From Oceanispirochaeta crateris (GTDB lineage Bacteria; Spirochaetota; Spirochaetia; DSM-2461), in NCBI RefSeq assembly GCF_008329965.1, contig NZ_CP036150.1:3204439-3268438 (forward strand): a DNA stretch of 64,000 bases, given 5' to 3'. This document shows positions 1 to 8,998 of this stretch, piece after piece (positions within the stretch are counted from its first letter, which is position 1; the number at the start of each line of letters is the position of its first letter). Under the pieces are notes generated by a model. It did no database searches. It was not told the origin of the DNA and saw only the letters and a list, made by a program, of their open reading frames with translations. A program made the position numbers and the translations under genes.

Positions 1-435
1 TCAGGACAGCGTGAATTGGAAATGTCTAGAAGAAATGGACAATCTTTTTCGCTCGTTATGATGGATGTCGATTATTTTAAGGAAATTAATGATACCTACG
101 GACATGATATTGGGGACCATGTCATCATTGAACTTACCAGGGTAATTTCATCCAGTATTCGAGGAAGTGATATTTTGACAAGGTTTGGGGGAGATGAGTT
201 CGTTCTTCTTTTACCTCAGACAGGAATCAATGAAGCTTTTCTTGTTGCTGAGAAGTTGAGAGGGATGGTCGAAAAGTCTGCTATACCAATAAACAAAGAT
301 GCAGATATAAAAATTACTCTTAGTTTGGGAGTGTCCTGTACAAGCGATGAGGTTCAATCTTTTGATGAACTCATGCGACTAGCGGATCAAATGCTATATA
401 AATCCAAGGAAAAGGGCAGAAATTCGGTTTGTTGA
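1..435 (+). CDS. Diguanylate cyclase, C-terminal GGDEF domain (5' end outside window)
   Basis: The reading frame is open from the first base, so the gene begins outside the window and only the last ~144 residues are visible. They form most of one GGDEF domain, which makes cyclic-di-GMP from two GTP. Visible hallmarks are the metal-binding segment MMDVDYFKEIND, the following YGHDIGD stretch, the intact catalytic loop RFGGDEF, and the terminal segment ADQMLYKSKEKGRNSV typical of the last helix. The active-site signature is complete, so activity is expected. No RxxD inhibitory site is evident just before the GGDEF loop (the residues there are SDILT). The N-terminal sensor is unseen. The next gene encodes a small cysteine-rich protein, followed by a convergent chemoreceptor-like gene, so the neighbourhood is signalling-related. 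Confidence 0.93.
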   Translation, partial: SGQRELEMSRRNGQSFSLVMMDVDYFKEINDTYGHDIGDHVIIELTRVISSSIRGSDILTRFGGDEFVLLLPQTGINEAFLVAEKLRGMVEKSAIPINKDADIKITLSLGVSCTSDEVQSFDELMRLADQMLYKSKEKGRNSVC

Positions 436-507
436 GTTTTTAAAATGTAAGCGGATTACTATTATTAGAAAATAAGTATTCATTTATATTTGTTGAAATC
501 CTCCAAT

Positions 508-534
508 TTGCGATATTTTAATATTGAGTATAAT
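508..534 (+). promoter_or_regulatory. Possible promoter of the small Cys-rich gene
   Basis: A perfect -10 hexamer TATAAT lies at 529-534, with a weak TTGCGA at 508-513 upstream (15-bp spacer, shorter than ideal). A transcript starting near 541 would begin after the upstream in-frame ATG at 524 but before the ATG at 587. This supports the later start of the next gene. Confidence 0.35.
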
Positions 535-586
535 ATGGCTGGTAACTAAAATGAACTATCGATTAAAATTTGCTTTGGAGATACTA

Positions 587-805
587 ATGGCTGATTGTAA
601 AAATTTAGCGGGTTGTCCGTTTTTCAATGATAAAATGTCCGAGAAACCTGCTCTGGCTTCAATGATGAAAAAAAGGTATTGCCTGGGAGAGAGTACACTC
701 TGCGCCCGATATATTGTATGTGAAGCTCTTGGTAAGGATAATGTACCAGGTAACCTCTTTCCTAATATGCAGGACAAAGCTCAAGTATTAATCGGAGCAA
801 AATAG
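587..805 (+). CDS. Small cysteine-rich protein of unknown function (72 aa)
   Basis: I do not know a named function. The start is placed at the ATG at 587, because a GGAG ribosome-binding site sits 6 bases upstream and the longer in-frame start at 524 falls inside a probable promoter. The 72-residue product has five cysteines (4, 10, 32, 39, 45) arranged CX5C and CX6CX5C. Its conserved-looking blocks are GCPFFNDKM, a KKRYC segment, CARYIVCEALG and VPGNLFPNMQ. There is no signal peptide or membrane segment, so it is probably cytosolic. The spacing could bind zinc or an iron-sulfur cluster, but that is inference. I have the impression that similar small proteins occur next to sensor proteins in other bacteria; that is unverified. 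It lies between a diguanylate cyclase and a convergent chemoreceptor-like gene. Confidence 0.75.
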   Translation: MADCKNLAGCPFFNDKMSEKPALASMMKKRYCLGESTLCARYIVCEALGKDNVPGNLFPNMQDKAQVLIGAK

Positions 806-942
806 ATTATTAACAAATCTTCCATTTGGTAGGCAGTCCCCAAGATTGTCCAGACTTATGATCACATTGGCAGAAATGAATGCAATTATAGGGAATGGAC
901 CGGGGAATCAATAATCATAGTAGTCTCTTCATAGAAAATTGC

Positions 943-2025
943 TTAGGAATTATTTTTTATCGTCTGTGTGATTATACCGTACCAGCCGGTTGCATAAGTT
1001 TCAAACCCTGGAGAGTATCCGAAGGCGGTAATCTGAATCGTATCATCGATATGAGTCAGGAAATGCCCCATACTATTGCTATCCAGAATTTTATTCAGGT
1101 TCTTGTTTGATAAAATTTTACCACTCTCTCCTTTCTCAGAAGAGGCAAGAATTTTGCCGGTTTCATCGATAATACGGGATTCTGTTTTCAACCTCAGAAC
1201 CTTAATATCATCATGTAGGTCTATTGTACTTATTTTCTCCAGAACGGCTTCTCCCAGGCTTTTCCAGTTAAAGTAGATCCCCAGTGCACCAAGAGGGGCC
1301 TTACCAGTAGTTTCTTCATTATCCACCCGGCAGCCATAAATAAGAACTTCCTGCCCATTCAGAAGTTCGCTTTGATGTGTGGACGTAAAACTATATTCTT
1401 GTCCATTAGGAGAAGACATTGCTTCTTTAAACCAGGACTCATCCTTTATTGTTTTTCCTTTGACAAAGAAGTGCTCCGGTCGGCCATTGGCAACAATACA
1501 GCCGTCTTTATTCACAAGAAAGAGGTCCAAATAGACCGTATAAGCATCAAGGATGACAGCTAGTCTTTTACTTGCAAAGTTTTCTTTCTGTTCTCCAGGC
1601 TGTTCCAGGGCTTCTACAACAGAGGAGTCTGTAGCCCACCATCGAACATCACAGGTCCTCTCGTAGAGGTTTCTATCCACAACATCCATAATGGATAGGC
1701 TGATTTGAGAGAGTCTGTCTCCTCGTACCTGTTTTGCCATGCCGTCGCTTAATTCCATAAGGATTTGGGTTTCATTGCTAATGCTTTCGCCCAGGGTTCT
1801 TGAAATCTGAGCAATCTCATTGTTTAGGTTTCCGAATTCATCAGCTACTATCTTGAATCCCAAGCCGTGGACTCCACTTCTTGCAGCCTCAATCCTGGCA
1901 TTGATAGAGAGTACGTGAGTCCGTTCATGCACATCTTGAATTTCATGAATGGATTGTTGTAACTGTTTCTGTATGGAAGAGGCAATGTCAAAGATATGCT
2001 CAGGTCTATAATTCTGGTTTTCCAT
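943..2025 (-). CDS. Soluble chemoreceptor-like protein: MCP-tip segment followed by Cache/PAS-like sensor domain
   Basis: A 360-residue protein without signal peptide or obvious membrane helices. Residues ~35-75 resemble the cytoplasmic tip of methyl-accepting chemotaxis proteins: LSINARIEAARSGVHGLGF followed by KIVADEFGNLNNEI. The usual long N-terminal helical half of the hairpin is missing; only about 35 helical residues precede the tip. Residues ~110-355 look like a Cache/PAS-type sensor, with DLFLVNKDGCIVANGR, FKEAMSSPNGQEY and ESRIIDETGKILASSE matching the strand pattern of that fold. The order is therefore inverted compared with ordinary chemoreceptors. It may dock onto chemoreceptor arrays or CheW while sensing a cytoplasmic ligand. 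It is convergent with the preceding cysteine-rich gene. Confidence 0.72.
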   Translation of the reverse strand: MENQNYRPEHIFDIASSIQKQLQQSIHEIQDVHERTHVLSINARIEAARSGVHGLGFKIVADEFGNLNNEIAQISRTLGESISNETQILMELSDGMAKQVRGDRLSQISLSIMDVVDRNLYERTCDVRWWATDSSVVEALEQPGEQKENFASKRLAVILDAYTVYLDLFLVNKDGCIVANGRPEHFFVKGKTIKDESWFKEAMSSPNGQEYSFTSTHQSELLNGQEVLIYGCRVDNEETTGKAPLGALGIYFNWKSLGEAVLEKISTIDLHDDIKVLRLKTESRIIDETGKILASSEKGESGKILSNKNLNKILDSNSMGHFLTHIDDTIQITAFGYSPGFETYATGWYGIITQTIKNNS

Positions 2026-2234
2026 TTGATACCTTTTTCGCTTGTTTATAAATAAGCGTATATGAATTCATTATATCCTCAAAAAAAACAGGGTCAAAAG
2101 ATCGGATTTGTGTAAAAACATCAAATTGTATTTTGAGTTTCCCAGCATCCCCTTTTTATTGATTTTGAGATTATTATAAAACAAGAAGATACGAAAATGT
2201 AAGAAATGTGGCGTGGTCACAGATACTGAGACTT

Positions 2235-3413
2235 TCAGGGTATTAATTCTTCTATTGCCTTTAATAGAATGTCATAGCTGATAAATTCCTGTTCAAGTCT
2301 GAGTGACACTGCATATTTATCCTGAATTAAATTATTGAATAGTATTGCTTCCTCAGAAGATAAATGAGCCGGTAAAGAAGGATACTGTTTCGGTTCAACT
2401 CCCCAATGCTCCTTATGCGAAAGCAAAATAGATGAATCCATCAGGAAAGAACGGGTCTGAGGATAATAAGACCTGAATTGGCTCAGAATAGCCAGTCCGT
2501 GTGTATCCAGGTCTCCCCAGTAATAGATCTCTTTATTCTTCAGACATCTCATCTTTTGAAGAGAATCAAAATTATATCCCCGTCCATAGATAAGCAATGC
2601 ATCCTTTACTGGTGGAAATGCCAAAGCTGTCACATCATTTTCAATAACAAAAATATACTTTACTAAAGGCTGGAACAAAACCAATTCATCCGAACGAACA
2701 GCAAGTTCTGAAAGGCCGTTTATATAGTGAGCCTTATCTAGAAACCTGAAACGGATCATCTCAGGCTTTGACTTAAATCCATAGCGCTTTTCAAACCTGG
2801 CAGCACCTTTATACTGAGCACAAATTGCTGATTCCGGCAGAATAGGATCAAGAAACCAGGAGAGAAGCGATCTGTTTTTCTCAATAAATTTTGTATCCAC
2901 ACTGGGCAAAGACAGCTCTCTTAAATAAATATCAGGTTTGGGATTCTCACAGATCCATAAAGCAATAGCAATGATTCTATCTAGTTTGGAAAGATTATCC
3001 AGGATTTTATGCGGCTTTTCCAGGGCCACTTTTTCCCAGACTGGAAACGTCTGCCCAAGGTTCTTCACTGCGTCTGCCCACTTTTTATAAGTATTTTCCT
3101 TACCTATGAACTTTAAAAGCTCAACCGGAGTGTCAAAGATCCAGGCGGAAGGTATTCGATTCCGGCCCAGAACTCTGTTATTAGTTTCTTTCTTCTGCAG
3201 TGAACCCGGCAGCTGAGTCTCTTTCTCGTCCCACTCTTTAACCCATATCCGTACAGCCTCAAAAGACTCAGTTATTTGCCCTGCTGTTGGACCTTTAATG
3301 AAAAAGGAACAGGGAAAAACAAGCGTTCCCTCATAAAGCTGAGTGAGTAAAGTTCCACTATCCCAACTCTTAGTCAGTTTGATCCGGAGTGTCTCGGCAT
3401 TCCCCCAGCTCAT
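2235..3413 (-). CDS. jetD: Wadjet defence nuclease subunit JetD (DUF3322/DUF2220, Toprim-like)
   Basis: Last gene of a four-gene Wadjet operon; its ATG overlaps the stop of jetC by 4 bases. In Wadjet systems JetD is the nuclease that cuts circular DNA such as plasmids after the SMC complex JetABC extrudes a loop. The 392-residue product has an N-terminal DUF3322-like region (WVKEWDE, RIPSAWIFDTPVELLKFIG) and a C-terminal Toprim-like DUF2220 domain. In the latter, FVIEN carries E258 and YYWGDLDTHGLAIL carries D301 and D303, the expected metal-binding acidic residues, as in topoisomerase VI A. All catalytic acids are present and the length is normal for the family, so the nuclease looks intact. 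Confidence 0.93.
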   Translation of the reverse strand: MSWGNAETLRIKLTKSWDSGTLLTQLYEGTLVFPCSFFIKGPTAGQITESFEAVRIWVKEWDEKETQLPGSLQKKETNNRVLGRNRIPSAWIFDTPVELLKFIGKENTYKKWADAVKNLGQTFPVWEKVALEKPHKILDNLSKLDRIIAIALWICENPKPDIYLRELSLPSVDTKFIEKNRSLLSWFLDPILPESAICAQYKGAARFEKRYGFKSKPEMIRFRFLDKAHYINGLSELAVRSDELVLFQPLVKYIFVIENDVTALAFPPVKDALLIYGRGYNFDSLQKMRCLKNKEIYYWGDLDTHGLAILSQFRSYYPQTRSFLMDSSILLSHKEHWGVEPKQYPSLPAHLSSEEAILFNNLIQDKYAVSLRLEQEFISYDILLKAIEELIP

Positions 3414-6400
3414 ACAGGGCTCTCATTCTGATTTTGCCTGAACTCCTGAATGGTAAAATTCCTGAGCAATGACCGTTTCCCCTCTTCATTATGAACAAAT
3501 CCGACACTGGAAACATAGGGTTCTATAATATGTATTTTCTGCAGAGGAGTAATGACCAGAAGCTGAAGATTCAGTTTTTTGAATAATTCCAGACCGTAAC
3601 GGGCGGATTCATCACTCCCTCTTCCAAAGGCTTCATCAATAACTACAAAACGAAAGCTTCTGGAGCGGACTTCATTAAACTCAAGACCAAACTGATAGGC
3701 CAGACTGGCTGCCAGAACTGTATAGGCCAGTTTCTCCTTCTGTCCTCCGGATTTTCCGCCAGAATTGGTATGGTGTTCGTATTCAGAATCATCCTCTTTC
3801 CATCTTTCTGATGCAGCAAAATCAAACCAGTTTCGAACATCTGTGACTTTAGCCGTCCAACGGCGGTCCAGATCGGAACTGCCCTCCCGTCCCCTGAAAC
3901 GGTCAATAATTTTACTGACCTGAAGAAACTTCAGTTCGGTATACTGATCATCCTCATTGCCCCCGAGAGTGCCTTCGGTACAGCTTTTCAGGTCCTGGCG
4001 GAACTGCCTGATTTCAGTATCATTGGATTTCATGGCATCCAGTATGATATATCTGTCTTTATTGTATTCAATGGAAGACATGGAGCGGTTAATTTTCTCA
4101 ATCCTGTCCTCTATTATTTTTCTTTCCCGGTTCAGCTGTGCCTGAAAATTGGCAATCTCCCTAATAGTATTTTCATTAAGCAGTTCTTTAAAGCGAACTT
4201 CAAACTGTGGTAAATCGTCCTGATGTAGCCGATCTGCGAGAGAACGAAATTCCTCCTGCCCTTCAAGAGATGCATCCATTTCGGCTGTTTCAGAAGGATA
4301 TAAATTCCTGAACTCCTGCATCTGCCGGACAATGGATTGTGACAGGCGGGCCACCTTTCTGTCACGTGAATCTATACGGTTCTGCAGGCTGATTCTGATA
4401 TCCTGCTGCCGGGCATCACAGTTTTCTACACTGAGCTTAAAGTCTCCCAGGATATCCTTCATAAGGGCTTGAATAACGGGCTGCCATTGTTCCGAAGAGA
4501 GAGGGGAGGCGGCGATCTTTTCTTCAAGATCTTGAATCTGTTTGGAGTAGGTGCTGATTCTCTCCTCCAGTCTGGCTGTTTCATCATAAAGCTTATCCAG
4601 TCCTACACGGAGGGTTTTCCGTTCTTCTTCAATATTCTTCAGTTTCTCATTGAGCTGATGAAGGATATCGGATGCCGATTCCAGAGATTTCATCTCTTTT
4701 TTTAATACTTCCGCCTGTGCAGCAGTATCCTGCCAGTCAAGTTCTCTAAATGAAGTGTAATTTCTCAGTGCATATAATGACTTGAGCCCCTGATCCCTCT
4801 TTTTTCTTTCACGATCCAGGGCATCAAGATTTTCAGCGATAAGATTCATAGCCCTTTTTAAATCAGCCTGTCTCCCTTTCAAAGCGGATATTTTGTCTTT
4901 ATTTATCCAACCCAGGACATAACGGCTCCGGTCTGTTAAAGAGTGCCGGTCATCCTTTTCATGACGGTGACCTCCACCTTTAATCAATCCCTTTGGGGTC
5001 AGAGCCTTCCGGGCTCTTCTGAAAGCCGTCATATCAGTACAGCAGCTGAAATTAAAGCGTTTCCTCAATTCCTCTTCCAGCCAGTTCAAAAATGGACTCC
5101 CCTCTTTCAGCTCCAGTTTTCCCAATAGAGAGTCATCATCAATGTCATAGGACTTTTGTGCCAGGGAGGAAGCCGTCTTAAAAAATACCAGTCTCCCCTG
5201 CAGCCGGTTTCCGTTTACCCAGTCCGAAACAGCGGTATAATGTGTTTCCGGTACCAGCAGACTCTGAGCAAAGTTATGCATCACACGCTCTATGGCGCCT
5301 TCCCAAGCCGACTCACTGTCCCTGACTTTTATCAATTCTCCGGCAAAAGGCAGTTCTTCATCATGGATAGACAGTGCCCGGCATAACTGCTGCCTGATAT
5401 TCAGCTGTCTGTAGGGAATATTACTCTTTCTGCTTTCCAGAGAGATGATTTCTTTTTCCAGTTCCTGATTCTGTCTATTCTGATCTGCAAAATCAACCTG
5501 CAGTTCACTCCTTCTGTTTTCGGCATCTCTTTCCTCCTGATCCCAGCGTGTCTCCATTTTTTCCAGGAGCTTCCTGTTTTCCGTAAAAGATTCCTCACTG
5601 GCCGGAGCTTTGAGTCCGACAGGTTCCGAGTGTTCAGAATAATGATTAAACCGGTTCAGTCTCTGATTTTTTTCATCTTCAAGTCTGTTCACATCCAGTT
5701 TTAGTTTTTCCAGTCGGTTTCCGCCATTCTCATAGATTGCCTGTTTCAAACTGTCGCGCTCATCATCGAATCCGCGCCATTTATGTTCCAGCTTCTCTTT
5801 TCTGGCTGATTTCTTCTCCAGCTGTTCATTCAAAGAAAGAAGACGCTCCTCAACCAGTCCTTTCTTCAGGTGGGAAAAATAAGGGAGGAGCCCGTCCCGG
5901 CTTTCCCTGTCTCTTAAATTGTCGTCAGAGATCTCTTTGTACTGGTCCAGTTCTTCTAGAAGCGGGTCAAGACGCTCTATCTGATCCTTGGCCTTCAGGA
6001 CAGCCTGATGAGACCTGTCCAGATCGGAAAAATGACTGATTAAAGCCTGTATTCGGGTCTCCACATCGAAGGCTTCCAGCATATGCTCTCTTACAAAAGA
6101 AGTCAGATTCCCTATGGATTTCATGGAAACTGTCTGATGAAATAATTCCAGAGCCTGTTCATTCTGCAGACCGAAACGCCTTTGGAAAGCAGCACCGTAT
6201 GTTGAGAAACTATCAAAAGGTTTTTCTGTATGGGGGAGATTTCGCAGCTGCTTCCGAAGGGTGTTCATATCCCCTCCAAAATCGGAAAAATGTTCTTTTA
6301 TGCTCAGAGCAATATCCGAAATAACATACATACGGGCCGGCGGACCGGCACTCTCCTTCTGCCAGAAGATCTGAGCCAGGGTCGTCTGCTGATTATATCC

Positions 6401-6781
6401 GTCATTCCGGAAAACGGCGAGAATGACTGTATAGTGCGTCTTCCCCCTGAGAGGGACAGGTTTAGCGGCATGACCTTCATCACTGCGCTCAGACTTGTAA
6501 TGACCCAGAACATAGGATTTCAAGCTTCTCTCTTTTCTTTCGGCACCTGCCGCCTTGTTATACCGTATTTTGGAAGGAGGAACCAGTAAGGTAGTGACAG
6601 CATCCACAACTGTTGATTTTCCTGAACCGATATCCCCTGTAAGAAGACCATTCCGTCCCTTTAACGGGAATTCCCAAACCGTATCGTGAAAAGTTCCCCA
6701 GTTATATAGTTCAATCCTGTCCAGTCTGAAACCGGCAAGCCCGTCATCTTCTGAAAACTCCAGAAAGCCGTCCAGTTCCAT
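3410..6781 (-). CDS. jetC: Wadjet SMC-like ATPase JetC (MukB-like)
   Basis: A 1123-residue SMC-like protein, the motor of the Wadjet loop-extrusion complex. Visible parts in order: N-terminal ATPase half with Walker A GDIGSGKS at 49-56; a long coiled coil rich in E, K, R and L; a central hinge-like region around residues 450-600; a second coiled coil; and the C-terminal ATPase half with signature SGGQKEKLAY at about 1011 and Walker B FVVIDEAFGRGSD at about 1045. The set is complete, so it should hydrolyse ATP. Its start codon shares one base with the jetB stop (TAATG), and its end overlaps jetD by 4 bases, indicating translational coupling. MukB/EptC-like proteins have the same layout, but the JetA/B/D neighbours identify it as JetC. 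Confidence 0.95.
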   Translation of the reverse strand: MELDGFLEFSEDDGLAGFRLDRIELYNWGTFHDTVWEFPLKGRNGLLTGDIGSGKSTVVDAVTTLLVPPSKIRYNKAAGAERKERSLKSYVLGHYKSERSDEGHAAKPVPLRGKTHYTVILAVFRNDGYNQQTTLAQIFWQKESAGPPARMYVISDIALSIKEHFSDFGGDMNTLRKQLRNLPHTEKPFDSFSTYGAAFQRRFGLQNEQALELFHQTVSMKSIGNLTSFVREHMLEAFDVETRIQALISHFSDLDRSHQAVLKAKDQIERLDPLLEELDQYKEISDDNLRDRESRDGLLPYFSHLKKGLVEERLLSLNEQLEKKSARKEKLEHKWRGFDDERDSLKQAIYENGGNRLEKLKLDVNRLEDEKNQRLNRFNHYSEHSEPVGLKAPASEESFTENRKLLEKMETRWDQEERDAENRRSELQVDFADQNRQNQELEKEIISLESRKSNIPYRQLNIRQQLCRALSIHDEELPFAGELIKVRDSESAWEGAIERVMHNFAQSLLVPETHYTAVSDWVNGNRLQGRLVFFKTASSLAQKSYDIDDDSLLGKLELKEGSPFLNWLEEELRKRFNFSCCTDMTAFRRARKALTPKGLIKGGGHRHEKDDRHSLTDRSRYVLGWINKDKISALKGRQADLKRAMNLIAENLDALDRERKKRDQGLKSLYALRNYTSFRELDWQDTAAQAEVLKKEMKSLESASDILHQLNEKLKNIEEERKTLRVGLDKLYDETARLEERISTYSKQIQDLEEKIAASPLSSEQWQPVIQALMKDILGDFKLSVENCDARQQDIRISLQNRIDSRDRKVARLSQSIVRQMQEFRNLYPSETAEMDASLEGQEEFRSLADRLHQDDLPQFEVRFKELLNENTIREIANFQAQLNRERKIIEDRIEKINRSMSSIEYNKDRYIILDAMKSNDTEIRQFRQDLKSCTEGTLGGNEDDQYTELKFLQVSKIIDRFRGREGSSDLDRRWTAKVTDVRNWFDFAASERWKEDDSEYEHHTNSGGKSGGQKEKLAYTVLAASLAYQFGLEFNEVRSRSFRFVVIDEAFGRGSDESARYGLELFKKLNLQLLVITPLQKIHIIEPYVSSVGFVHNEEGKRSLLRNFTIQEFRQNQNESPV

Positions 6782-7377
6782 TATCCGTCTCTCCTTTTAC
6801 CATACTCTCTATATTCTGCCAGTTTTGCGTCAAATTCATTCAGCCATTGAGCATCCACAAAGGCTTTGAGAATACGTTTTATCTCAATTTTTTCCTTGTT
6901 CTCCCCAATAAAACGGATAAATCCCATTTCCTGTATTCTGTTCAGGTAACTGTCTATCTTTTTGACATACTGAACTTCATTATTTCCTTTGGAAAAATAA
7001 ACTGATACCATATCCAGAATATCCTGCCTATCCAGAATAATCCTCACTTCTGAACTGCTGGCATCGTGTTCGGCCATAGAGCGGCGCAATAATGCCAAGA
7101 GCAGGCTGACAGGATAAGAAAGTGCTCTCCTGCTGATCAGACGGGGAATCTCATACGCCTCGTCCTGATCATCCACAATCTGGTTTCTTAAAAATGCATA
7201 TCCCTCATCTTCATAAATAACCGCTTCCAATCCCATCCGGGACAGATAGTCTCTCAGCTCTGCCTGCTGCTCCATCAGAATCTGCCATCTGATAGGGTGA
7301 TCTTCTCGATAGACAACTCCCCTCAACAATGATACCAGTACCAGTGAAAAATCTTTATGTATATTACTGCTGCTCAT
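6781..7377 (-). CDS. jetB: Wadjet KITE-like subunit JetB (DUF4194)
   Basis: A 198-residue protein matching the DUF4194 family, the MukE/KITE-like subunit that bridges the kleisin JetA and the SMC JetC. Recognisable segments are YLSRMGLEAVIYEDEGYAFL, SRRALSYPVSLLLALLRRS and NEVQYVKKIDSYLNRIQEMG, consistent with tandem winged helices. It overlaps jetA by 14 bases and jetC by one base. No truncation is visible. Confidence 0.92.
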   Translation of the reverse strand: MSSSNIHKDFSLVLVSLLRGVVYREDHPIRWQILMEQQAELRDYLSRMGLEAVIYEDEGYAFLRNQIVDDQDEAYEIPRLISRRALSYPVSLLLALLRRSMAEHDASSSEVRIILDRQDILDMVSVYFSKGNNEVQYVKKIDSYLNRIQEMGFIRFIGENKEKIEIKRILKAFVDAQWLNEFDAKLAEYREYGKRRDG

Positions 7378-8824
7378 AACCTTTCCTGTGATACACTATT
7401 CTATGGATTCCTGCTCTTCTAAAATGATCATTTTTATCCATCCAGGTAACAAAATCGGTTTCCCTTTCATCAATGAAGGAATAGGGACTTTCTTCTGCAA
7501 TGGTTATGTACATGATTAATTCAGCCAATCCTTCCTCCAGGGGATGATCTACCAATACTCCTGACAGAGTTACCTGCGCCTCTTCTTTTAAGAGCCTGTT
7601 TATCCGTAGTTTAAGTTTTTTCTTATCTACAACTGTCTGATTGAATAAAACCTCTGTATCCAGACCACTAAGATCAACATCCTCCATTATATGGCTTAAT
7701 GCCTCTGGGTAGGGAGGTGAAAACAGTGGAAGTTCCATGGGCATTCGTATCTCGGGCTTCCAGCCTTCCATTTCCATAAAATCCCCATCTGGCTGATCGT
7801 CTCTCAATTCCAGAGCGTTACTCTCTATACTGTCCAGCAAAGAGGATATTCTCCTGTTCTCATAATAGGCTTTATCATCCAGAAAACGGCGCAGCTGCTG
7901 ACTCAATCTGGCAACCGTTCTCTGAGTCCGTTCCCCTGCAAGCATCCAGTCAAAGTGAATCCTTTTATAGGCTGAGGACTCTTCTATTTCCCTTACCTGT
8001 TCAATAGAACAGACTTTATCCAACAGTTCAGATAGCTCTTCCTGACTGTCTGATGACAAAAGGAAATTCCAGAAAGCATTAAAACTGCGGCCTTCATCCG
8101 AATCGGAAATGGAATCCCGTTCACCGAACAATGCCTTTAACAGACTGCTTTTATCTCCATTCCAACTTGTAATTTTTTCTCTTGTTTTTCTATCCAGATT
8201 TCGGAAATTCTGTTCGACGGCTCTGAAGTCTCCCAAAATTTCCCTGGACATCTTTTCAAACTGAATAAAGCGTTCCCGAACTTCCCTATCATCCAATAAA
8301 GAAAGATTTCCATCCTTTACAGCCTGTATTTCTTCGTCAATTTTCTTTTTCCGTGCCTCAAGGCGCTCAATCCGTATGTCCTTATCCGTTTCCAGCCCGT
8401 GAGCAATCTGTTTTAACAGATCGATACTGCTGTAAAGGCGGCTTTCAGTTCCGATAAAATTTTTGTTGAATAACTCCCTCATCCAGCCGAGAGCTTTTTC
8501 ACTCTCCGGGGTTAAGTCGTAATATGGTTCATCATATCCAGGCAGATAAAATTTTCTCAGCCAGCCACGGTCATTACGGCTCCACTCAGCCAGATAGGCT
8601 GATGTATCCCTGGCAAAACGATCTTCCTGATCTGTTTCTCTCAGCGTATAAAGATAATCTTCCAGTTTCATGTGAATCTCGGATTCCCGAATCTGTCGGA
8701 TCTTTATATCAGAAAAGACAAGATCCAGAAATCCGGCGATAAAGGGGGCGTGTTCTGCTGCCATTAAACGCCAGGCCGGATGGAGATTCCGCATGTTTTT
8801 CAGCTCATAATAATCTAAAGGCAT
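7364..8824 (-). CDS. jetA: Wadjet kleisin subunit JetA (DUF3375)
   Basis: First gene of the Wadjet operon and the kleisin (MukF-like) partner of JetC. The 486-residue product matches DUF3375: an N-terminal winged-helix-like segment with NMRNLHPAWRLMAAEHAPFI, a YLAEWSRNDRGWLRKFYLPG block, a coiled-coil middle (ARKKKIDEEIQAVKDGN), and a C-terminal part with INRLLKEEAQVTLSGVLVDH. The gene order jetA-B-C-D with these domain families defines type I Wadjet. The ATG at 8824 has only a weak purine-rich stretch upstream. The 174-bp gap to mazF leaves room for a separate promoter, but read-through from the toxin-antitoxin genes, which point the same way, is possible. Confidence 0.93.
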   Translation of the reverse strand: MPLDYYELKNMRNLHPAWRLMAAEHAPFIAGFLDLVFSDIKIRQIRESEIHMKLEDYLYTLRETDQEDRFARDTSAYLAEWSRNDRGWLRKFYLPGYDEPYYDLTPESEKALGWMRELFNKNFIGTESRLYSSIDLLKQIAHGLETDKDIRIERLEARKKKIDEEIQAVKDGNLSLLDDREVRERFIQFEKMSREILGDFRAVEQNFRNLDRKTREKITSWNGDKSSLLKALFGERDSISDSDEGRSFNAFWNFLLSSDSQEELSELLDKVCSIEQVREIEESSAYKRIHFDWMLAGERTQRTVARLSQQLRRFLDDKAYYENRRISSLLDSIESNALELRDDQPDGDFMEMEGWKPEIRMPMELPLFSPPYPEALSHIMEDVDLSGLDTEVLFNQTVVDKKKLKLRINRLLKEEAQVTLSGVLVDHPLEEGLAELIMYITIAEESPYSFIDERETDFVTWMDKNDHFRRAGIHRIVYHRKGYEQQ

Positions 8825-8998
8825 TTCAATACTTTCTCTTTATTCTGGTGCAATTTCTTTTTCTCCAAACATTCAGTTTTTACATCCATAAAAAGGCGTC
8901 ACGGCAAAATAATCATCAAAAGACTGAATTATCGGGCGGCCAAGTTAGGCCCGGATAGGTTCTCCGCTGTAATGCCTTATGGGCCAGACATAAATGGA

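Noticed and set aside
5737-6589. Long plus-strand frames opposite jetC
   Set aside because: They are antisense to an intact SMC ATPase frame and show no protein motif.
8940-8990. GTTAGGC at 8944-8950, resembling the R' box of an integron attC site
   Set aside because: No matching RYYYAAC partner lies within 60-140 bases upstream, and no integrase gene is in the window.
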